Counted from the first letter of the stretch, positions 15,224 to 25,144 are shown. The stretch: 64,000 nucleotides of DNA from Niastella koreensis GR20-10 (GCF_000246855.1 NC_016609.1:1054001-1118000); one strand, 5' to 3'. Program-made: numbers and translations. Notes: generated by a model from the letters alone, not told the origin.

Positions 15224-17587
15224 TCAATTGGCCGTAAAGGGTCGCTTATTGTATTGTTGAATAAAACTGGAGTATAGCTCACACTCGTTTACCAGCGATT
15301 GATAGTAGCCGGCATCTATTCCTTTTCTGCGGGCGGCTGCATACACCGCAGTATTGTCCAGGTGATATTCCTCGTTTCTGTTTTTTTCACACTGTTGCAC
15401 CATATAAAAACACAACGTCTTTAGTTTTTTATCGCTGGTGGCAGTCATTGCCTTTTTATAATACAGCATTGCCTGGTTGCAACCCAGGTAGTCCATAAAG
15501 AAAGGGTCGAATTGGTGTTTTTCATAATCATATTTATCACCTGATGACCACCATTGCCGTACCATCATCCAGTTCTTTCCATACCAGCTCATATTATACC
15601 AGGCATTGGCCAGTTGATAATAACAAATGCCGGCCTTTTGCGGGTTGTTATCAGCCAGTTGTTCTAACCTCTCCATTTCTTCGATCACCTGTTTTTTGTT
15701 CAGGTTCCGTTTGTCTTCTTTGGCGGCTGGGTGCGGGTGGTAAATATTAAGATAAAAGGCATCGCCACCAAGGGCTACATTATAAGGATATTGATTGTAG
15801 AAACTGTCGGGTACCTGCCGGAGGGTGGCATGTGCTGCTAACAACTGGTGATGACGCAGATACCAGCTTGCTTTCAGATCGCGCAATTTGTTAATGTCCC
15901 ATGTGTACTCGTATCTATAGATATCATCTGAATCTATCCCGGGTTCTTCAGTGACAAAGCGAAAACGATGCTGGGATACGAACTGCTCGAAAGGTGTTTT
16001 GTTTTTACTCTGCAGTACCTGGATCATCTGGTCATAGTCAGCCGCCTGCGCCACTTCGTCAATTTTTTGGTACAGGAACTTATACCCTACATTTTCCAGT
16101 TCGCCCAGCGCCCGGTTTGTACGGCTTAATAATAGTAAACCCCTTGCCCGGTCACCATTCTTTATCATTTTACGGGCGGTATACAACACCAGCTGGTTTT
16201 TCATTTTATCTGCGTTGTATATTCCTAATGATGCATCTGGTGTTTGCACAATACGCATAAATGCTGTTTCGGCAGTGTTGTTGAACCCATGCTGCTCCAG
16301 GTATAATAAATAGGCATTGATGTTGATCTGTGTACGCAGGTTGGTAGGTAGATGCTTAGCCGCCTTTACCTGCTCCAGGTGTTGCGCCGCAGTGGTATAA
16401 TCTTTATTCAACAGGCACATATGCGATGCATACAATTGTAATAGCGCAGGTTGTTTGCATTTTCCATCTTTTATTACCTGTAGCAAAAAAGTGTACAGCT
16501 CATTGGCATACTGCTTATCTTTTTTATAATTAGCAGCCGCATTATCGGGGTATTTATAGTCATCCCAGCCTTCATCACCATAGTAAGCAGGTTTACCAAA
16601 ATCAGTAAGTTTCATGGTCACCAGCCAGTCTTCCACCTTGTTTATTTCTCTCAGCAACAAAAAGGGCAATTCTTTAAAACCAGGCTCAGCCTGATAAATG
16701 TTTTTTATTGCAGGTAAACTTCTGCCCGCATGACTGAAGATCTTCATTGCCGATAGAACGGTCCGTTCGTATTTGTTTTTGGTCATTGACAACGTGCTGT
16801 CTATTAGGCCAGTTATAATAAACCGAAGGCAAAACTGTTGATGATAGTCGCCCCGGTCAAATACTTTTGATAGCAGGTAATTTTGGGTAAGTCCATCTGC
16901 GTGTATTGCTTTTTCATACAGGGCAGCCGATTTTACCCAGCTGTTGGTTTGCACCCGTTCTACCCGGTTATCGTACACCGCAGGTATTTTATCATATTCG
17001 CCGTTACGGGCGTACAGGCGCATTAACTGGTAGGCCAGTCTCAACTTAATAAATTGGCTATGGGTTTTTGTTTGAAAGGCCAGGGTTTCTTTTATTACCT
17101 CGTTGATGTTGTTGTTGGGAAAATTATCTTCTTCCCAGGGATCGGGATGGGCTGCAATTTGTTCTACTTTCTTACTCAATGTAACATACCGGTACAATTC
17201 GCTGTTGGGGGGTTGTAACAGAAAACGTACAAAGCTATTCCCCTTAGCCAATTGTTTTTGTTCATCGAAGAAGATTTGCGGATCGGTGGCGTTCAATAAC
17301 GTATCGATGTCTTTTGCAAGGGCCTTCCCTTTTATTTCCGTTAACCATTCCTGTACGTTTTGCTGAATATAATTTTCTTTTATAGGGATGGTCTCATCAA
17401 GATACAAATACCTGCTGCCAAAGAATAATGGCGTCAGGTCGGCCTCGTTGGTTAAATCGGGCTGCAGCAGCCAAAACCGGTAATCATTGGAAGGTACCCA
17501 AAATCCACAGGCCCGGGCTGTTCGTTTTGGTAATAAAATTGACAGTATACTAGCGAAAAGAAGAATATACCTGGTTAAGGGTTTCAT
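15224..17587 (-). CDS. Large secreted protein of unknown function (helical, TPR-like)
   Basis: A protein of about 787 residues from ATG 17587; an upstream in-frame ATG at 17623 lies deeper inside the preceding gene. An N-terminal signal segment ends near ARACGFW, where the Cys could be a lipidation or disulfide site. The body is rich in alpha-helical repeats with spaced Tyr/Ala/Leu (for example LAYQLMRLYARNGEYDKIPAVY and YQLANAWYNMSWYGKNWM), like TPR solenoids. I do not recognise the family. It overlaps the upstream lipoprotein gene by 38 bases, indicating translational coupling and probably a joint function at the cell envelope. Confidence 0.75.
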   Translation of the reverse strand: MKPLTRYILLFASILSILLPKRTARACGFWVPSNDYRFWLLQPDLTNEADLTPLFFGSRYLYLDETIPIKENYIQQNVQEWLTEIKGKALAKDIDTLLNATDPQIFFDEQKQLAKGNSFVRFLLQPPNSELYRYVTLSKKVEQIAAHPDPWEEDNFPNNNINEVIKETLAFQTKTHSQFIKLRLAYQLMRLYARNGEYDKIPAVYDNRVERVQTNSWVKSAALYEKAIHADGLTQNYLLSKVFDRGDYHQQFCLRFIITGLIDSTLSMTKNKYERTVLSAMKIFSHAGRSLPAIKNIYQAEPGFKELPFLLLREINKVEDWLVTMKLTDFGKPAYYGDEGWDDYKYPDNAAANYKKDKQYANELYTFLLQVIKDGKCKQPALLQLYASHMCLLNKDYTTAAQHLEQVKAAKHLPTNLRTQININAYLLYLEQHGFNNTAETAFMRIVQTPDASLGIYNADKMKNQLVLYTARKMIKNGDRARGLLLLSRTNRALGELENVGYKFLYQKIDEVAQAADYDQMIQVLQSKNKTPFEQFVSQHRFRFVTEEPGIDSDDIYRYEYTWDINKLRDLKASWYLRHHQLLAAHATLRQVPDSFYNQYPYNVALGGDAFYLNIYHPHPAAKEDKRNLNKKQVIEEMERLEQLADNNPQKAGICYYQLANAWYNMSWYGKNWMMVRQWWSSGDKYDYEKHQFDPFFMDYLGCNQAMLYYKKAMTATSDKKLKTLCFYMVQQCEKNRNEEYHLDNTAVYAAARRKGIDAGYYQSLVNECELYSSFIQQYNKRPFTAN

Positions 17588-18650
17588 GGCTATAGCGGTT
17601 AATTTCTTGTTCAGATAATTCAAACAGGGTTACAGTAAAGTCGGGCGTATTTACGGCCTTGCCCGCCAGCTGAGCAGCCTGTTGCAGCTGGGTGTCATCA
17701 ACGCCTTCGGCTTTTATTTCATCACCGGGCCGTAAAAACAGGTCGTGGTAAGTGGTGTCTTGTGTTACCTGGTAATAATGATTGCCTGTAGGTTTTAAAA
17801 ACGCCTGTTGTTGCAGATCGCTTTCTGTAATGCCATTTTCTATCTGGTAAAACTGATGGTCCCTGAACACCAGGCACCACGACCAGGCAGGCAGCGCTAT
17901 ATCTAATGGAAGCTGGTATTTTTTTGTCTGGGTAAAATAGGCGCTCGCTTTGTTTATATCGAAAATAGATTGTTCGGGCGTGTATTGTTTGGGATCGCTG
18001 ATATTATATACCATCAACATGCCCCTGTTAACGGGCGGCACGCCGGTTTTATCGGGATACTTATATTGGTGTAATCGAATAGTGGCCGATATAGTAATGC
18101 TATCGGGCGTCAGCTTTCGTACTTCCTTTAAAAATTGAAAGTAGGCCGGTGAGGTTTTTACTGTCCAGTCGCAATCGAACTGGATCTCTTTGGGCTTTAT
18201 GGGACCTCCATGAAAATCTATGTAATGGTTTTCTTCATACCGGATATCCACAGAATCGTAAGAGGGCAAGCAGCGCCGCACCAAACGTTTGGCCAGCTGG
18301 GGAATATCGCCGGGCGATATCCGCTCAAATGTTTTATTGGTAATGAAAACCACCGGTATCATTTGTACAGCAAAAGAATCATACTTAACCAGTTGGTAGT
18401 TCAGTGTTTCAATGCTGGTGCCGTTTAAAGGAATGGCGCCCTGTACATCACTCCAGTCAACGTCTAATTGCCGCACGTACAGCTTTCGAATACCCTGTAC
18501 TTTCAGGAAATTCCGTTCACTGTCACTGGCATCTCCGGTCTTCCAGTAATAATAAGCGCTATCAACCCGGCGGGGTGGGTGTGAGCAGTTAATCAGTAAA
18601 ATAAAAAGAAGGGGGAGAAAAAAAGGCTTTAGCCTATGGTAACTGTCCAT
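17550..18650 (-). CDS. Putative lipoprotein, TIM-barrel glycosidase-like (possibly DUF3142-type)
   Basis: A 366-residue protein with a lipoprotein signal (LLFILLINCSHP; Cys at about 22). Features include YYYWKTG, LYVRQLDVDW, IPVVFITNKTF, IQFDCDWTVKT, ISATIRLHQYKYP and ALPAWSWCLVF. Alternating short beta strands ending in acidic or His residues suggest a TIM barrel related to uncharacterised glycosidase-like families; DUF3142 is my best guess from memory. It is the first gene of a two-gene unit with the 787-residue secreted protein, with which it overlaps by 38 bases. The role could be processing or sensing of surface glycans; this is inference. Confidence 0.72.
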   Translation of the reverse strand: MDSYHRLKPFFLPLLFILLINCSHPPRRVDSAYYYWKTGDASDSERNFLKVQGIRKLYVRQLDVDWSDVQGAIPLNGTSIETLNYQLVKYDSFAVQMIPVVFITNKTFERISPGDIPQLAKRLVRRCLPSYDSVDIRYEENHYIDFHGGPIKPKEIQFDCDWTVKTSPAYFQFLKEVRKLTPDSITISATIRLHQYKYPDKTGVPPVNRGMLMVYNISDPKQYTPEQSIFDINKASAYFTQTKKYQLPLDIALPAWSWCLVFRDHQFYQIENGITESDLQQQAFLKPTGNHYYQVTQDTTYHDLFLRPGDEIKAEGVDDTQLQQAAQLAGKAVNTPDFTVTLFELSEQEINRYSHETLNQVYSSFR

Positions 18651-18798
18651 ACAGGACCTTCACAATTTTAAATGTGAAATGGTACAACTAATTTAGAATT
18701 GTTTTTCCGCCTTTAAAAATTAGGAATTGTTAAAAAGAATATAAGAAAAGCCGGGAAGCAGCAGCGCCCCGGCGTTTTGTTTTGAAGGTGTTTATGTT

Positions 18799-21700
18799 TT
18801 ACGGCGTTACTATAACAGTTCCCTTAAAGATCTGTGTAGTGCCATCCAGGTATTCCACGGCAGCAAAATATACATATGTGCCAAAATCAACCTTTTTCCC
18901 GTTCTGCCGGCCATCCCAGCCAAACTTACGGTCATTGGCCGGTGAATTGGCAGCCTCAAATATCTTCTGTCCATACCGGTTAAACACCGCGAGGTTTTTA
19001 ACCCGTTTAATGTCCAGTCCGCCCATTACATAGAAGTAATCATTGCGGCCATCGCCATTGGGTGAAAAGGCATTGGGCATAGCCACGCCGGTTTTCACAA
19101 AGGTTTGAATGTAGATGGAAGCGGTGTCCTTACAATAATGATTATTGGTGACGGTTACAAAATACTTCATAGACGAGGCGGCGGTTGCTACCGGCACGGC
19201 ACAGGTATCGCAGGAAAGCCCTTGCGCCGGTGTCCAGGTATACGAAGCTGCTGTGCCGCCGGTTACAGTGGTGCGCAATGGCACTGTGCCAGGCCTTGCC
19301 AGGGTAATTACCGGTGGGTTGGCTTCAATATCAAACACATCGTATTTCAGGTTGCTCTGGTTATTGGTATAATTGGTTTCTTTAAACACCGGGGCCTGCT
19401 GATTATTCACCATAGCAACCACCTGGCTGGTACCAGGCGCTGTTACCACCGTGGTAAATTCGCGGCAATCACCAAACACCACATCCGGGGTACTGAAAGT
19501 GGGTGTTAATAATTTGGTGGTTGCATCATCCGGCGCACCATTGTAAAACGATACAGGGGTCTTCTTGTAAACCGTATCATATCCATTACCCATACATACT
19601 TTAAACCTGACCTGGATATGAGCATCGTCGTAACATTCTGCCGACAGCAGCTCTACGGTCATATCGGGCGGGAAGATGTGCACATATGTTTGTCCCTTTA
19701 ATTCACAACCATATTGATTGGTCACTTGCAGGCGGATCGTACTGCTGTCGAGCATGGTAGCCACCGGGCTGGGGCAGGTGTTACAACTGAGTGTATAGGT
19801 ACTGCTGTCGTGCCACAACACAGATACAGGTGTAAAGCCTGGAACAGTGTAATACAAATTGAATGGCGCTTTCCGGAACACGGTTGTATCGATAGGCATT
19901 ACCGTCAACACCGGCGCGGTATAACCCAGGTTATTGGTATTGTTGTTATAGTTGGATTCGTTCAACCCGCTTGCCGGCGGATAGGCCAGCTGGTCTTTGT
20001 TTACCACTATATATACATTGCCTGTTGTGGTACCGGGGATGAGTTGCTCATAATTACTACAAACGCCGGTAGAGGTGGTTGGGGTTAGAAAGCTATTGCC
20101 GAGTTTAACAGCTGCTGGATCGGAAGGCAGGCGGTCATAGAAATCTACCTGCAGCGAGGCTGGAACATTTCCGGGTGCATACGCATTGCACAGCGAGAAA
20201 GCTACATGCAGACTGTCGGTACCGGCGCATTCCAGCGTATTCAGCGTGGGGGTGTAATCATCCACTACCGGAATATGCACCTTCACTACGGCCGTGTCAT
20301 AACAGCCATTATCTGTATAGATGCGTGTATGCAATATAGCAAGCGTGTCCTGCCGGTACGGAGCCGTAAATGTGGTATTGATGCAACTGGTGCAACTAAG
20401 ATACGGCGAGGCATCCCAGGTGGCAGAAGTGATAGCGCCCCCCTTCGTAACAACGGGTTGCAGCGACTGTTGCTGTTGTGGTTGCAAGGTATATTCAGCC
20501 GGCGTAACAGTGGCGCGGAAACTGATCCCCTTTTTGATATTGATGTTGTTATTAAAAGTCTGTTCGGGCAAACCGGTATTGGGCAATACCAGCGGAATAG
20601 TGGTACCGTTGTCATTCAGGATAGATACCAGCGTATCCAGGTAAGAACGTCCTACTGTTACCGTAGCTGTATACTCGTAGGAGGCGCATTTGCCTGGCAG
20701 GTCACTGGGCAGCGGCCAGGTCCCCAACAGCGTTCCTTTTCCGGTGCGCGGATCATTATCATAAAAAGCTACCGGCGTGCCTTTGGGAATGGTCACATAA
20801 CCCCAGTTCTCGAACCACAGCTGCACTTTTACTTTATCCTGGTTATAACAGGTAACGCTTTCTATATGGATTACGCCATCAGCTGTTGGATCGTCCACCA
20901 CAATGGTAACCGGGTTGGTCGTGTCTTCACAACTTCCGTTGGTGGCGTACAGGCGTACTTTGTAATTGCCCGGCGTTTTAAACAGGTAATCCAGTTCTTC
21001 ATCGGTGCTCACCACTGTTTCGGCCATGCCCTTGTCGTTGCTGATAAGCCATTTCCAGGCAGTAGCATTGCGGCTGTAATTGGTAAATACAACGTGATCG
21101 GTCTGAATGCCGTCTTTGCTGGCGATCTTCCGTTTATCGGGCGAAAACCTGGCTACCACGCCACAGCTCACTTCAATGGCATCAGTAGTGGTAGCATGAC
21201 AGCCACTGGCGCCATCGGTTACCCGTAATTCTATATTATAGGTTTTCTTTTGCGTAACCGTCAGGGCAAATGTTTGCCCGGTACCCGCTGCAGTACCATC
21301 CACAAGCCATTGAGCGGTTTGTCCTGCTGTGATGGCAGCGGTAAATGTTACTACATTGCCAAGCACCGGGTATTCGATATCACGGGTAAAAGAAGCGGTA
21401 ACGGTTGTGCCGCAGGGATCGGTACAAACCGTGCTGTTTATCATGCCCGTTAAGGAAGTGGCAATAAAGTTTTGCATTCTGTCGGCCTGCCCCTGCGTAA
21501 AGCCCATGACACAGCCGGCGCCGGAACCATAATCCATAAAATTATCCGGCAGGTCGTTTACATCTGTTGTAAAACCGGACAGCGTATCGGTACTGCAGGA
21601 ATTCTGCGGGTTGGAGCAGCCGCCACCGGAGATCGTATTCTCAGGCGGGGTATCACACACCATGTCGCCGTCGGTTGCACAGTCATTGTTTCGGCAATCC

Positions 21701-22407
21701 CTTTCGGCAAACGTGTGTAAGAGGCTAAGGTAATGCCCCATCTCATGCGCTACCAGGTCAACACCCAAACCAGACACCACTACATCGCCGCCGGCGCTGG
21801 CGTAACCACCCATGGTAAGACGCGTCCAACTGCCACAACTAAAATCCTGCATAAATTCGGATCTTATCTGCGATACCACCCAGATGTTGATGTAACGTTT
21901 GCGGTCCCACGCATTCAGGGCAATCAACTCGTCGCCCTCCATGTCGTAGTCAAAACCCGACAGGTAGGAGTGGGTACGTACAATACCGGTGGTGCGGCCG
22001 CCATCAGGAGCGGTTTTGGCCAAACAGAACTGGATCCTGGTATCGGTGCGTCCGCCGGCAAACGTGCCGGAAGCGCTGTAGGCATCATTCAGCGCCTGGA
22101 TGGCCTGGATAACTGCCGCATCTGTATAAGCATTGGGATCTTCGTTGATAATATGTACTACAACAGGTAGCGTAACAACTGCAGGCGGGGCTGCGGACAC
22201 ATGTAAATAATGCTTTTTTAAAATAGCCTGATTATAAGCCTTCTCCCTGGCCACAAAGGCAGGGTCCTTTCTTAATTGCATCAGTAGTCTGTCGGTACCA
22301 CAGGGACGAACAGATACCGGCATGCCTTCCTGGGCCATACTGATAAAGGGAAATACAAAAAAAAGTAAATACAAGAAGATCAGGCCTTTCTGCGTAGAAA
22401 TAGTCAT
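18799..22407 (-). CDS. Secreted M43 (pappalysin-like) metalloprotease with PKD-like repeats and gliding-type C-terminal domain
   Basis: About 1202 residues from ATG 22407; the frame extends to 22455 without a better start. A signal peptide (ending ISMAQ) and propeptide precede a zinc protease domain with HEMGH at 221-225 and LLHTF after it, fitting the M43 pattern HExGHxLxLxH, plus CDTPPE and MDYGSG further on. The rest is a series of PKD/Ig-like and CARDB-like repeats, ending in a CHU_C/gliding-motility C-terminal domain (FSPNGDGRNDYF, FNRYGQKIFE, GWDGRQNG, GTYVYFAAVEYLDG), the T9SS type B signal. It is an extracellular protease or adhesin-protease carried by the type 9 system. It is monocistronic by spacing (148 bases from the next gene). 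Confidence 0.9.
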   Translation of the reverse strand: MTISTQKGLIFLYLLFFVFPFISMAQEGMPVSVRPCGTDRLLMQLRKDPAFVAREKAYNQAILKKHYLHVSAAPPAVVTLPVVVHIINEDPNAYTDAAVIQAIQALNDAYSASGTFAGGRTDTRIQFCLAKTAPDGGRTTGIVRTHSYLSGFDYDMEGDELIALNAWDRKRYINIWVVSQIRSEFMQDFSCGSWTRLTMGGYASAGGDVVVSGLGVDLVAHEMGHYLSLLHTFAERDCRNNDCATDGDMVCDTPPENTISGGGCSNPQNSCSTDTLSGFTTDVNDLPDNFMDYGSGAGCVMGFTQGQADRMQNFIATSLTGMINSTVCTDPCGTTVTASFTRDIEYPVLGNVVTFTAAITAGQTAQWLVDGTAAGTGQTFALTVTQKKTYNIELRVTDGASGCHATTTDAIEVSCGVVARFSPDKRKIASKDGIQTDHVVFTNYSRNATAWKWLISNDKGMAETVVSTDEELDYLFKTPGNYKVRLYATNGSCEDTTNPVTIVVDDPTADGVIHIESVTCYNQDKVKVQLWFENWGYVTIPKGTPVAFYDNDPRTGKGTLLGTWPLPSDLPGKCASYEYTATVTVGRSYLDTLVSILNDNGTTIPLVLPNTGLPEQTFNNNINIKKGISFRATVTPAEYTLQPQQQQSLQPVVTKGGAITSATWDASPYLSCTSCINTTFTAPYRQDTLAILHTRIYTDNGCYDTAVVKVHIPVVDDYTPTLNTLECAGTDSLHVAFSLCNAYAPGNVPASLQVDFYDRLPSDPAAVKLGNSFLTPTTSTGVCSNYEQLIPGTTTGNVYIVVNKDQLAYPPASGLNESNYNNNTNNLGYTAPVLTVMPIDTTVFRKAPFNLYYTVPGFTPVSVLWHDSSTYTLSCNTCPSPVATMLDSSTIRLQVTNQYGCELKGQTYVHIFPPDMTVELLSAECYDDAHIQVRFKVCMGNGYDTVYKKTPVSFYNGAPDDATTKLLTPTFSTPDVVFGDCREFTTVVTAPGTSQVVAMVNNQQAPVFKETNYTNNQSNLKYDVFDIEANPPVITLARPGTVPLRTTVTGGTAASYTWTPAQGLSCDTCAVPVATAASSMKYFVTVTNNHYCKDTASIYIQTFVKTGVAMPNAFSPNGDGRNDYFYVMGGLDIKRVKNLAVFNRYGQKIFEAANSPANDRKFGWDGRQNGKKVDFGTYVYFAAVEYLDGTTQIFKGTVIVTP

Positions 22408-22595
22408 ATCAATGGGTATGATTAGGATATCATGTACCCCCTCAGCTAATACCATTCCAATTTTACCTATGTGGGTTTTCTGTACAGAAAATAATTGTAC
22501 CGGTGACGGATGTATTCAGAATTATAACTATCTGTTATCTAACAGGTCTGTATATGTTATTATTTTTGCTTACGTTCGTTGAATAGTTGTACACA

Positions 22596-22865
22596 ATGGA
22601 AGAATTGGAAAAGAAAGCTGCAGACATCCTGCAACCTGTATTGACAAAATATAGCATACCCGGGAGCGATGTTGAGTTTAAACACACCATGTTATCATTG
22701 GTAATGGAAGCGCTTGGTAACCCGGCAAAGGATGTGAACAGCATCTTTGAAGAAACACTGTGTAAGTACGAAGAAGTTGACCAGGAATTACCCGGCCTTT
22801 TTAAAGATCAATACCTGGTAACCTTGCAATTGCTTACTTATTTCAAGGAACAGAAAAAGGCTTAA
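22596..22865 (+). CDS. Small conserved hypothetical protein
   Basis: An 89-residue, acidic, all-helical protein starting at ATG 22596; a TTG nine bases earlier is less likely. It has no signal, cysteine cluster or recognised motif, apart from a single Cys within ETLCKYEEVD. It sits 12 bases upstream of the DoxX-like gene and may be the first cistron of that operon. The function is not recognised. Confidence 0.6.
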   Translation: MEELEKKAADILQPVLTKYSIPGSDVEFKHTMLSLVMEALGNPAKDVNSIFEETLCKYEEVDQELPGLFKDQYLVTLQLLTYFKEQKKA

Positions 22866-22877
22866 ACCCTCCATAAA

Positions 22878-23258
22878 ATGACCCCGAACAAAGTCCTCAA
22901 CTTCCTCATTGCCGCCGTATGGCTGGCCAATGGCCTGTTTTGTAAAGTATTGAATGTAGTGCCCCGTCATCAACAGATTGTTGCCAGCATCCTGGGAAGT
23001 GATCATGCCGTACTGTTCACAAAGATGATCGGTTCTGCAGAGATCGCCATGGCGGTTTGGATTATAAGCGGCTATAAGGCAAGAGTAAATGTAATTATAC
23101 AGGTAATAGTTATTGGCGCCATGAATATGATGGAATTTTTCCTGGTGCCTGACTTGCTTTTATGGGGGAGATTTAATTTATTGTTTGCGTTTCTGTTCAT
23201 CCTGTTGATCGTATACAACGAGTATTATCTAAAACCCAAACCAGCCCATCAGAACTGA
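22878..23258 (+). CDS. DoxX-like membrane protein
   Basis: A 126-residue protein with four predicted transmembrane helices (about 7-27, 48-68, 72-95 and 98-118), matching the DoxX-like family. The first helix carries AAVWLANGLFCKV and a loop carries RHQQIVASILG. DoxX-like proteins are associated with redox and thiol homeostasis in some bacteria, but most have no assigned role. The next gene starts one base after this stop, so the two are tightly coupled. The four genes from here to 25144 form one compact operon of membrane and small-molecule functions. Confidence 0.8.
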   Translation: MTPNKVLNFLIAAVWLANGLFCKVLNVVPRHQQIVASILGSDHAVLFTKMIGSAEIAMAVWIISGYKARVNVIIQVIVIGAMNMMEFFLVPDLLLWGRFNLLFAFLFILLIVYNEYYLKPKPAHQN

Positions 23259-23259
23259 T

Positions 23260-24000
23260 ATGCTATCCTTTTTAAAAGACCATCCCTTTGCTGTTGAAGC
23301 ATTTTTCGACAGTTCCCATGTGTTCACCTTTGCTGTTCCCAAAGAACAAATAACCCACCTGATACCGGAGTGTTTGCAGCTGGACACGCACCAGGACAAA
23401 TGGGCTTTTATTGCAGTGGCCATGGTGCAAACAAAAGCGTTGCGGCCAAAAGGGTTTCCAAAAATAATGGGTAACGATTTCTTCCTGATCGGGTACCGGG
23501 TTTTTGTACGGTATACCAACCAGGTGGGTAAGAACCTGCGAGGATTGTATATTCTTAAATCGGAAACCGATAAAATGAAGATGGAGTTCCTGGGAAATAT
23601 GTTCACCCATTACCAATACACCACCACCGATATCACACAAAGCAGGAGTAATGATCTGCTCACGATCTCATCCAAAAAATCGGGCTTCAGCGTTCGTATA
23701 GATGACAAAATAAACGAAACTATAGCGTTGCCCGCCGGTTCTCCATTTACCGATTGGAAAGAAGCCCGGCGCTTTGCAGGGCCTTTACCATTTACGTTTA
23801 CCTATAAGAAAGAAAAACGTGCCATGCTGATTATTGAAGGCGTACGGGAGCACTGGAAACCCGAGCCGGTAAAAGTGCTTGATTGTAATTTTTCATTCAT
23901 CGATAATTTGAAACTACCCGGAGCTGTGTTGGCCAATGCCTTTGTGATCCGGAATATTCCCTATTACTGGAAAAAAGGAAAGACTGAACTATGGAAATAA
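23260..24000 (+). CDS. DUF2071-family protein (acetoacetate decarboxylase-like fold)
   Basis: A 246-residue protein resembling DUF2071/YqjF proteins, which share the acetoacetate-decarboxylase-like fold. Supporting segments are FAVPKEQITHLIPECLQLD, WAFIAVAMVQTKALRPKGFP, FFLIGYRVFVRY, and the late LPFTFTYKKEKRAMLIIEG and NIPYYWKKGK. There is no signal peptide, so it is cytoplasmic. It starts one base after the DoxX-like stop and overlaps the methyltransferase start by ten bases. A DUF2071 protein coupled with a membrane-anchored methyltransferase suggests a lipid or ketone modification step, which is inference from context only. Confidence 0.75.
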   Translation: MLSFLKDHPFAVEAFFDSSHVFTFAVPKEQITHLIPECLQLDTHQDKWAFIAVAMVQTKALRPKGFPKIMGNDFFLIGYRVFVRYTNQVGKNLRGLYILKSETDKMKMEFLGNMFTHYQYTTTDITQSRSNDLLTISSKKSGFSVRIDDKINETIALPAGSPFTDWKEARRFAGPLPFTFTYKKEKRAMLIIEGVREHWKPEPVKVLDCNFSFIDNLKLPGAVLANAFVIRNIPYYWKKGKTELWK

Positions 24001-24743
24001 AGCGACGACAATTTCAGGGCGTGCTGAACATCCTTAGCTTTAACCGGCATTTTTATGTGTTCGGTGTGGGCACTTTATTGTTATTATTCGCAAGCCGGCT
24101 GGTGTTTGCATGGTCTAACCTGGTTTTTGTTATTATCATTATTGGTTTCCTGTATGGGTTGATAATGCCCCTGATCGTCTCCGCATGGGTGTATGATTTT
24201 TCCGGTTATTACGACTTTGAATGGTTGAAAAAACAGGTGCCTGAAAGGGAGAATATAAACCAGCTCGTAAATATCAATGCCGGCTTTGATGAAACCAGTT
24301 TTATTATAGAACGCCTGTTTCCCCATGCACATTTACAGGTATTTGATTTTTACAACGCACAACAACATACGGAGCCCGCTATTGTGCGGGCGCGTAAAGT
24401 AAGCCTGGTGTATCCAAATACTCAAACCATTGCCTCCAACGCCATCCCGGTGAAAGATGCATCGGTAGATCTTGTTTTCCTTTTATCGGCCGCGCATGAG
24501 ATCCGTTCACATGAAGAGAAAGTTCAGTTCTTAAAAGAATGTCATAGAATTTGTAAGCCCGGTGGAAAAGTGATTATGGTAGAACACCTGCGCAACTTCC
24601 CTAATTTCCTCGCGTTCTCGGTAGGCTTCACCCATTTCTTTTCGCGTTCAACCTGGAAGAACGCGTTTGAGCGCGCAGGCTTTACTACCTTTCAGCAAAC
24701 CCCGTTCACGCCATTTATGGCTGTTTTCACCTGTAACCCTTAA
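23991..24743 (+). CDS. Membrane-anchored class I SAM-dependent methyltransferase
   Basis: A 250-residue protein with two N-terminal transmembrane helices (about 22-41 and 43-66), then a Methyltransf_11-like domain. The glycine-rich SAM loop is atypical (NINAGFDETSFIIERLFP instead of a GxGxG motif), while later motifs are clear (IPVKDASVDLVFLLSAAHEI, HRICKPGGKVIMVEHL). The acceptor is unknown; membrane anchoring suggests a lipid or quinone substrate. It overlaps the preceding gene by ten bases and is followed after five bases by a small membrane protein. Confidence 0.8.
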   Translation: MEIKRRQFQGVLNILSFNRHFYVFGVGTLLLLFASRLVFAWSNLVFVIIIIGFLYGLIMPLIVSAWVYDFSGYYDFEWLKKQVPERENINQLVNINAGFDETSFIIERLFPHAHLQVFDFYNAQQHTEPAIVRARKVSLVYPNTQTIASNAIPVKDASVDLVFLLSAAHEIRSHEEKVQFLKECHRICKPGGKVIMVEHLRNFPNFLAFSVGFTHFFSRSTWKNAFERAGFTTFQQTPFTPFMAVFTCNP

Positions 24744-24748
24744 CCAGT

Positions 24749-25144
24749 ATGGAAATTCATTTCTACATCATTGGCAGCTTATTCATTGTGTTAGCTTTCA
24801 GCCATCTTATTTTTCCCCGGTATTTTAACTGGAAGCAGGAGCTGGCCAGCCTGAGTTTGGTGAACCGGCAGATTATGGTGGTGCATTCTTTCTTTATAGC
24901 CTTAATGGTGTTGTTGATAGGATTGCTCTGTGTTACCAGTGCCCATGAATTAATAACCACTCCTTTAGGAAAACGAATTTCATTGGGATTAGGCATCTTC
25001 TGGGGCGCCCGCCTGGTGATCCAGTTTGTGGGTTATTCTTCAAAGCTTTGGAAGGGCAGGTTGTTTGAAACAGGCGTGCACATGGTGTTTGCTGTTTTTT
25101 GGGCATATAGCAGTGTGGTGTTTATTAAAACCTGGCTTTCCTGA
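24749..25144 (+). CDS. Small four-helix membrane protein
   Basis: A 131-residue protein with four hydrophobic segments (about 4-24, 42-66, 72-92 and 105-125) and little else; I do not recognise a family. It is the last gene of the 22878-25144 operon, starting five bases after the methyltransferase. Its consistent coupling with DoxX-like, DUF2071 and methyltransferase genes suggests that they act together at the membrane. Confidence 0.65.
   Translation: MEIHFYIIGSLFIVLAFSHLIFPRYFNWKQELASLSLVNRQIMVVHSFFIALMVLLIGLLCVTSAHELITTPLGKRISLGLGIFWGARLVIQFVGYSSKLWKGRLFETGVHMVFAVFWAYSSVVFIKTWLS

Noticed and set aside
20206-21228. 340-codon open frame on the forward strand inside the large M43 protease gene
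   Set aside because: It is antisense to a well-supported protease with PKD-like repeats, and its translation has no domain features.
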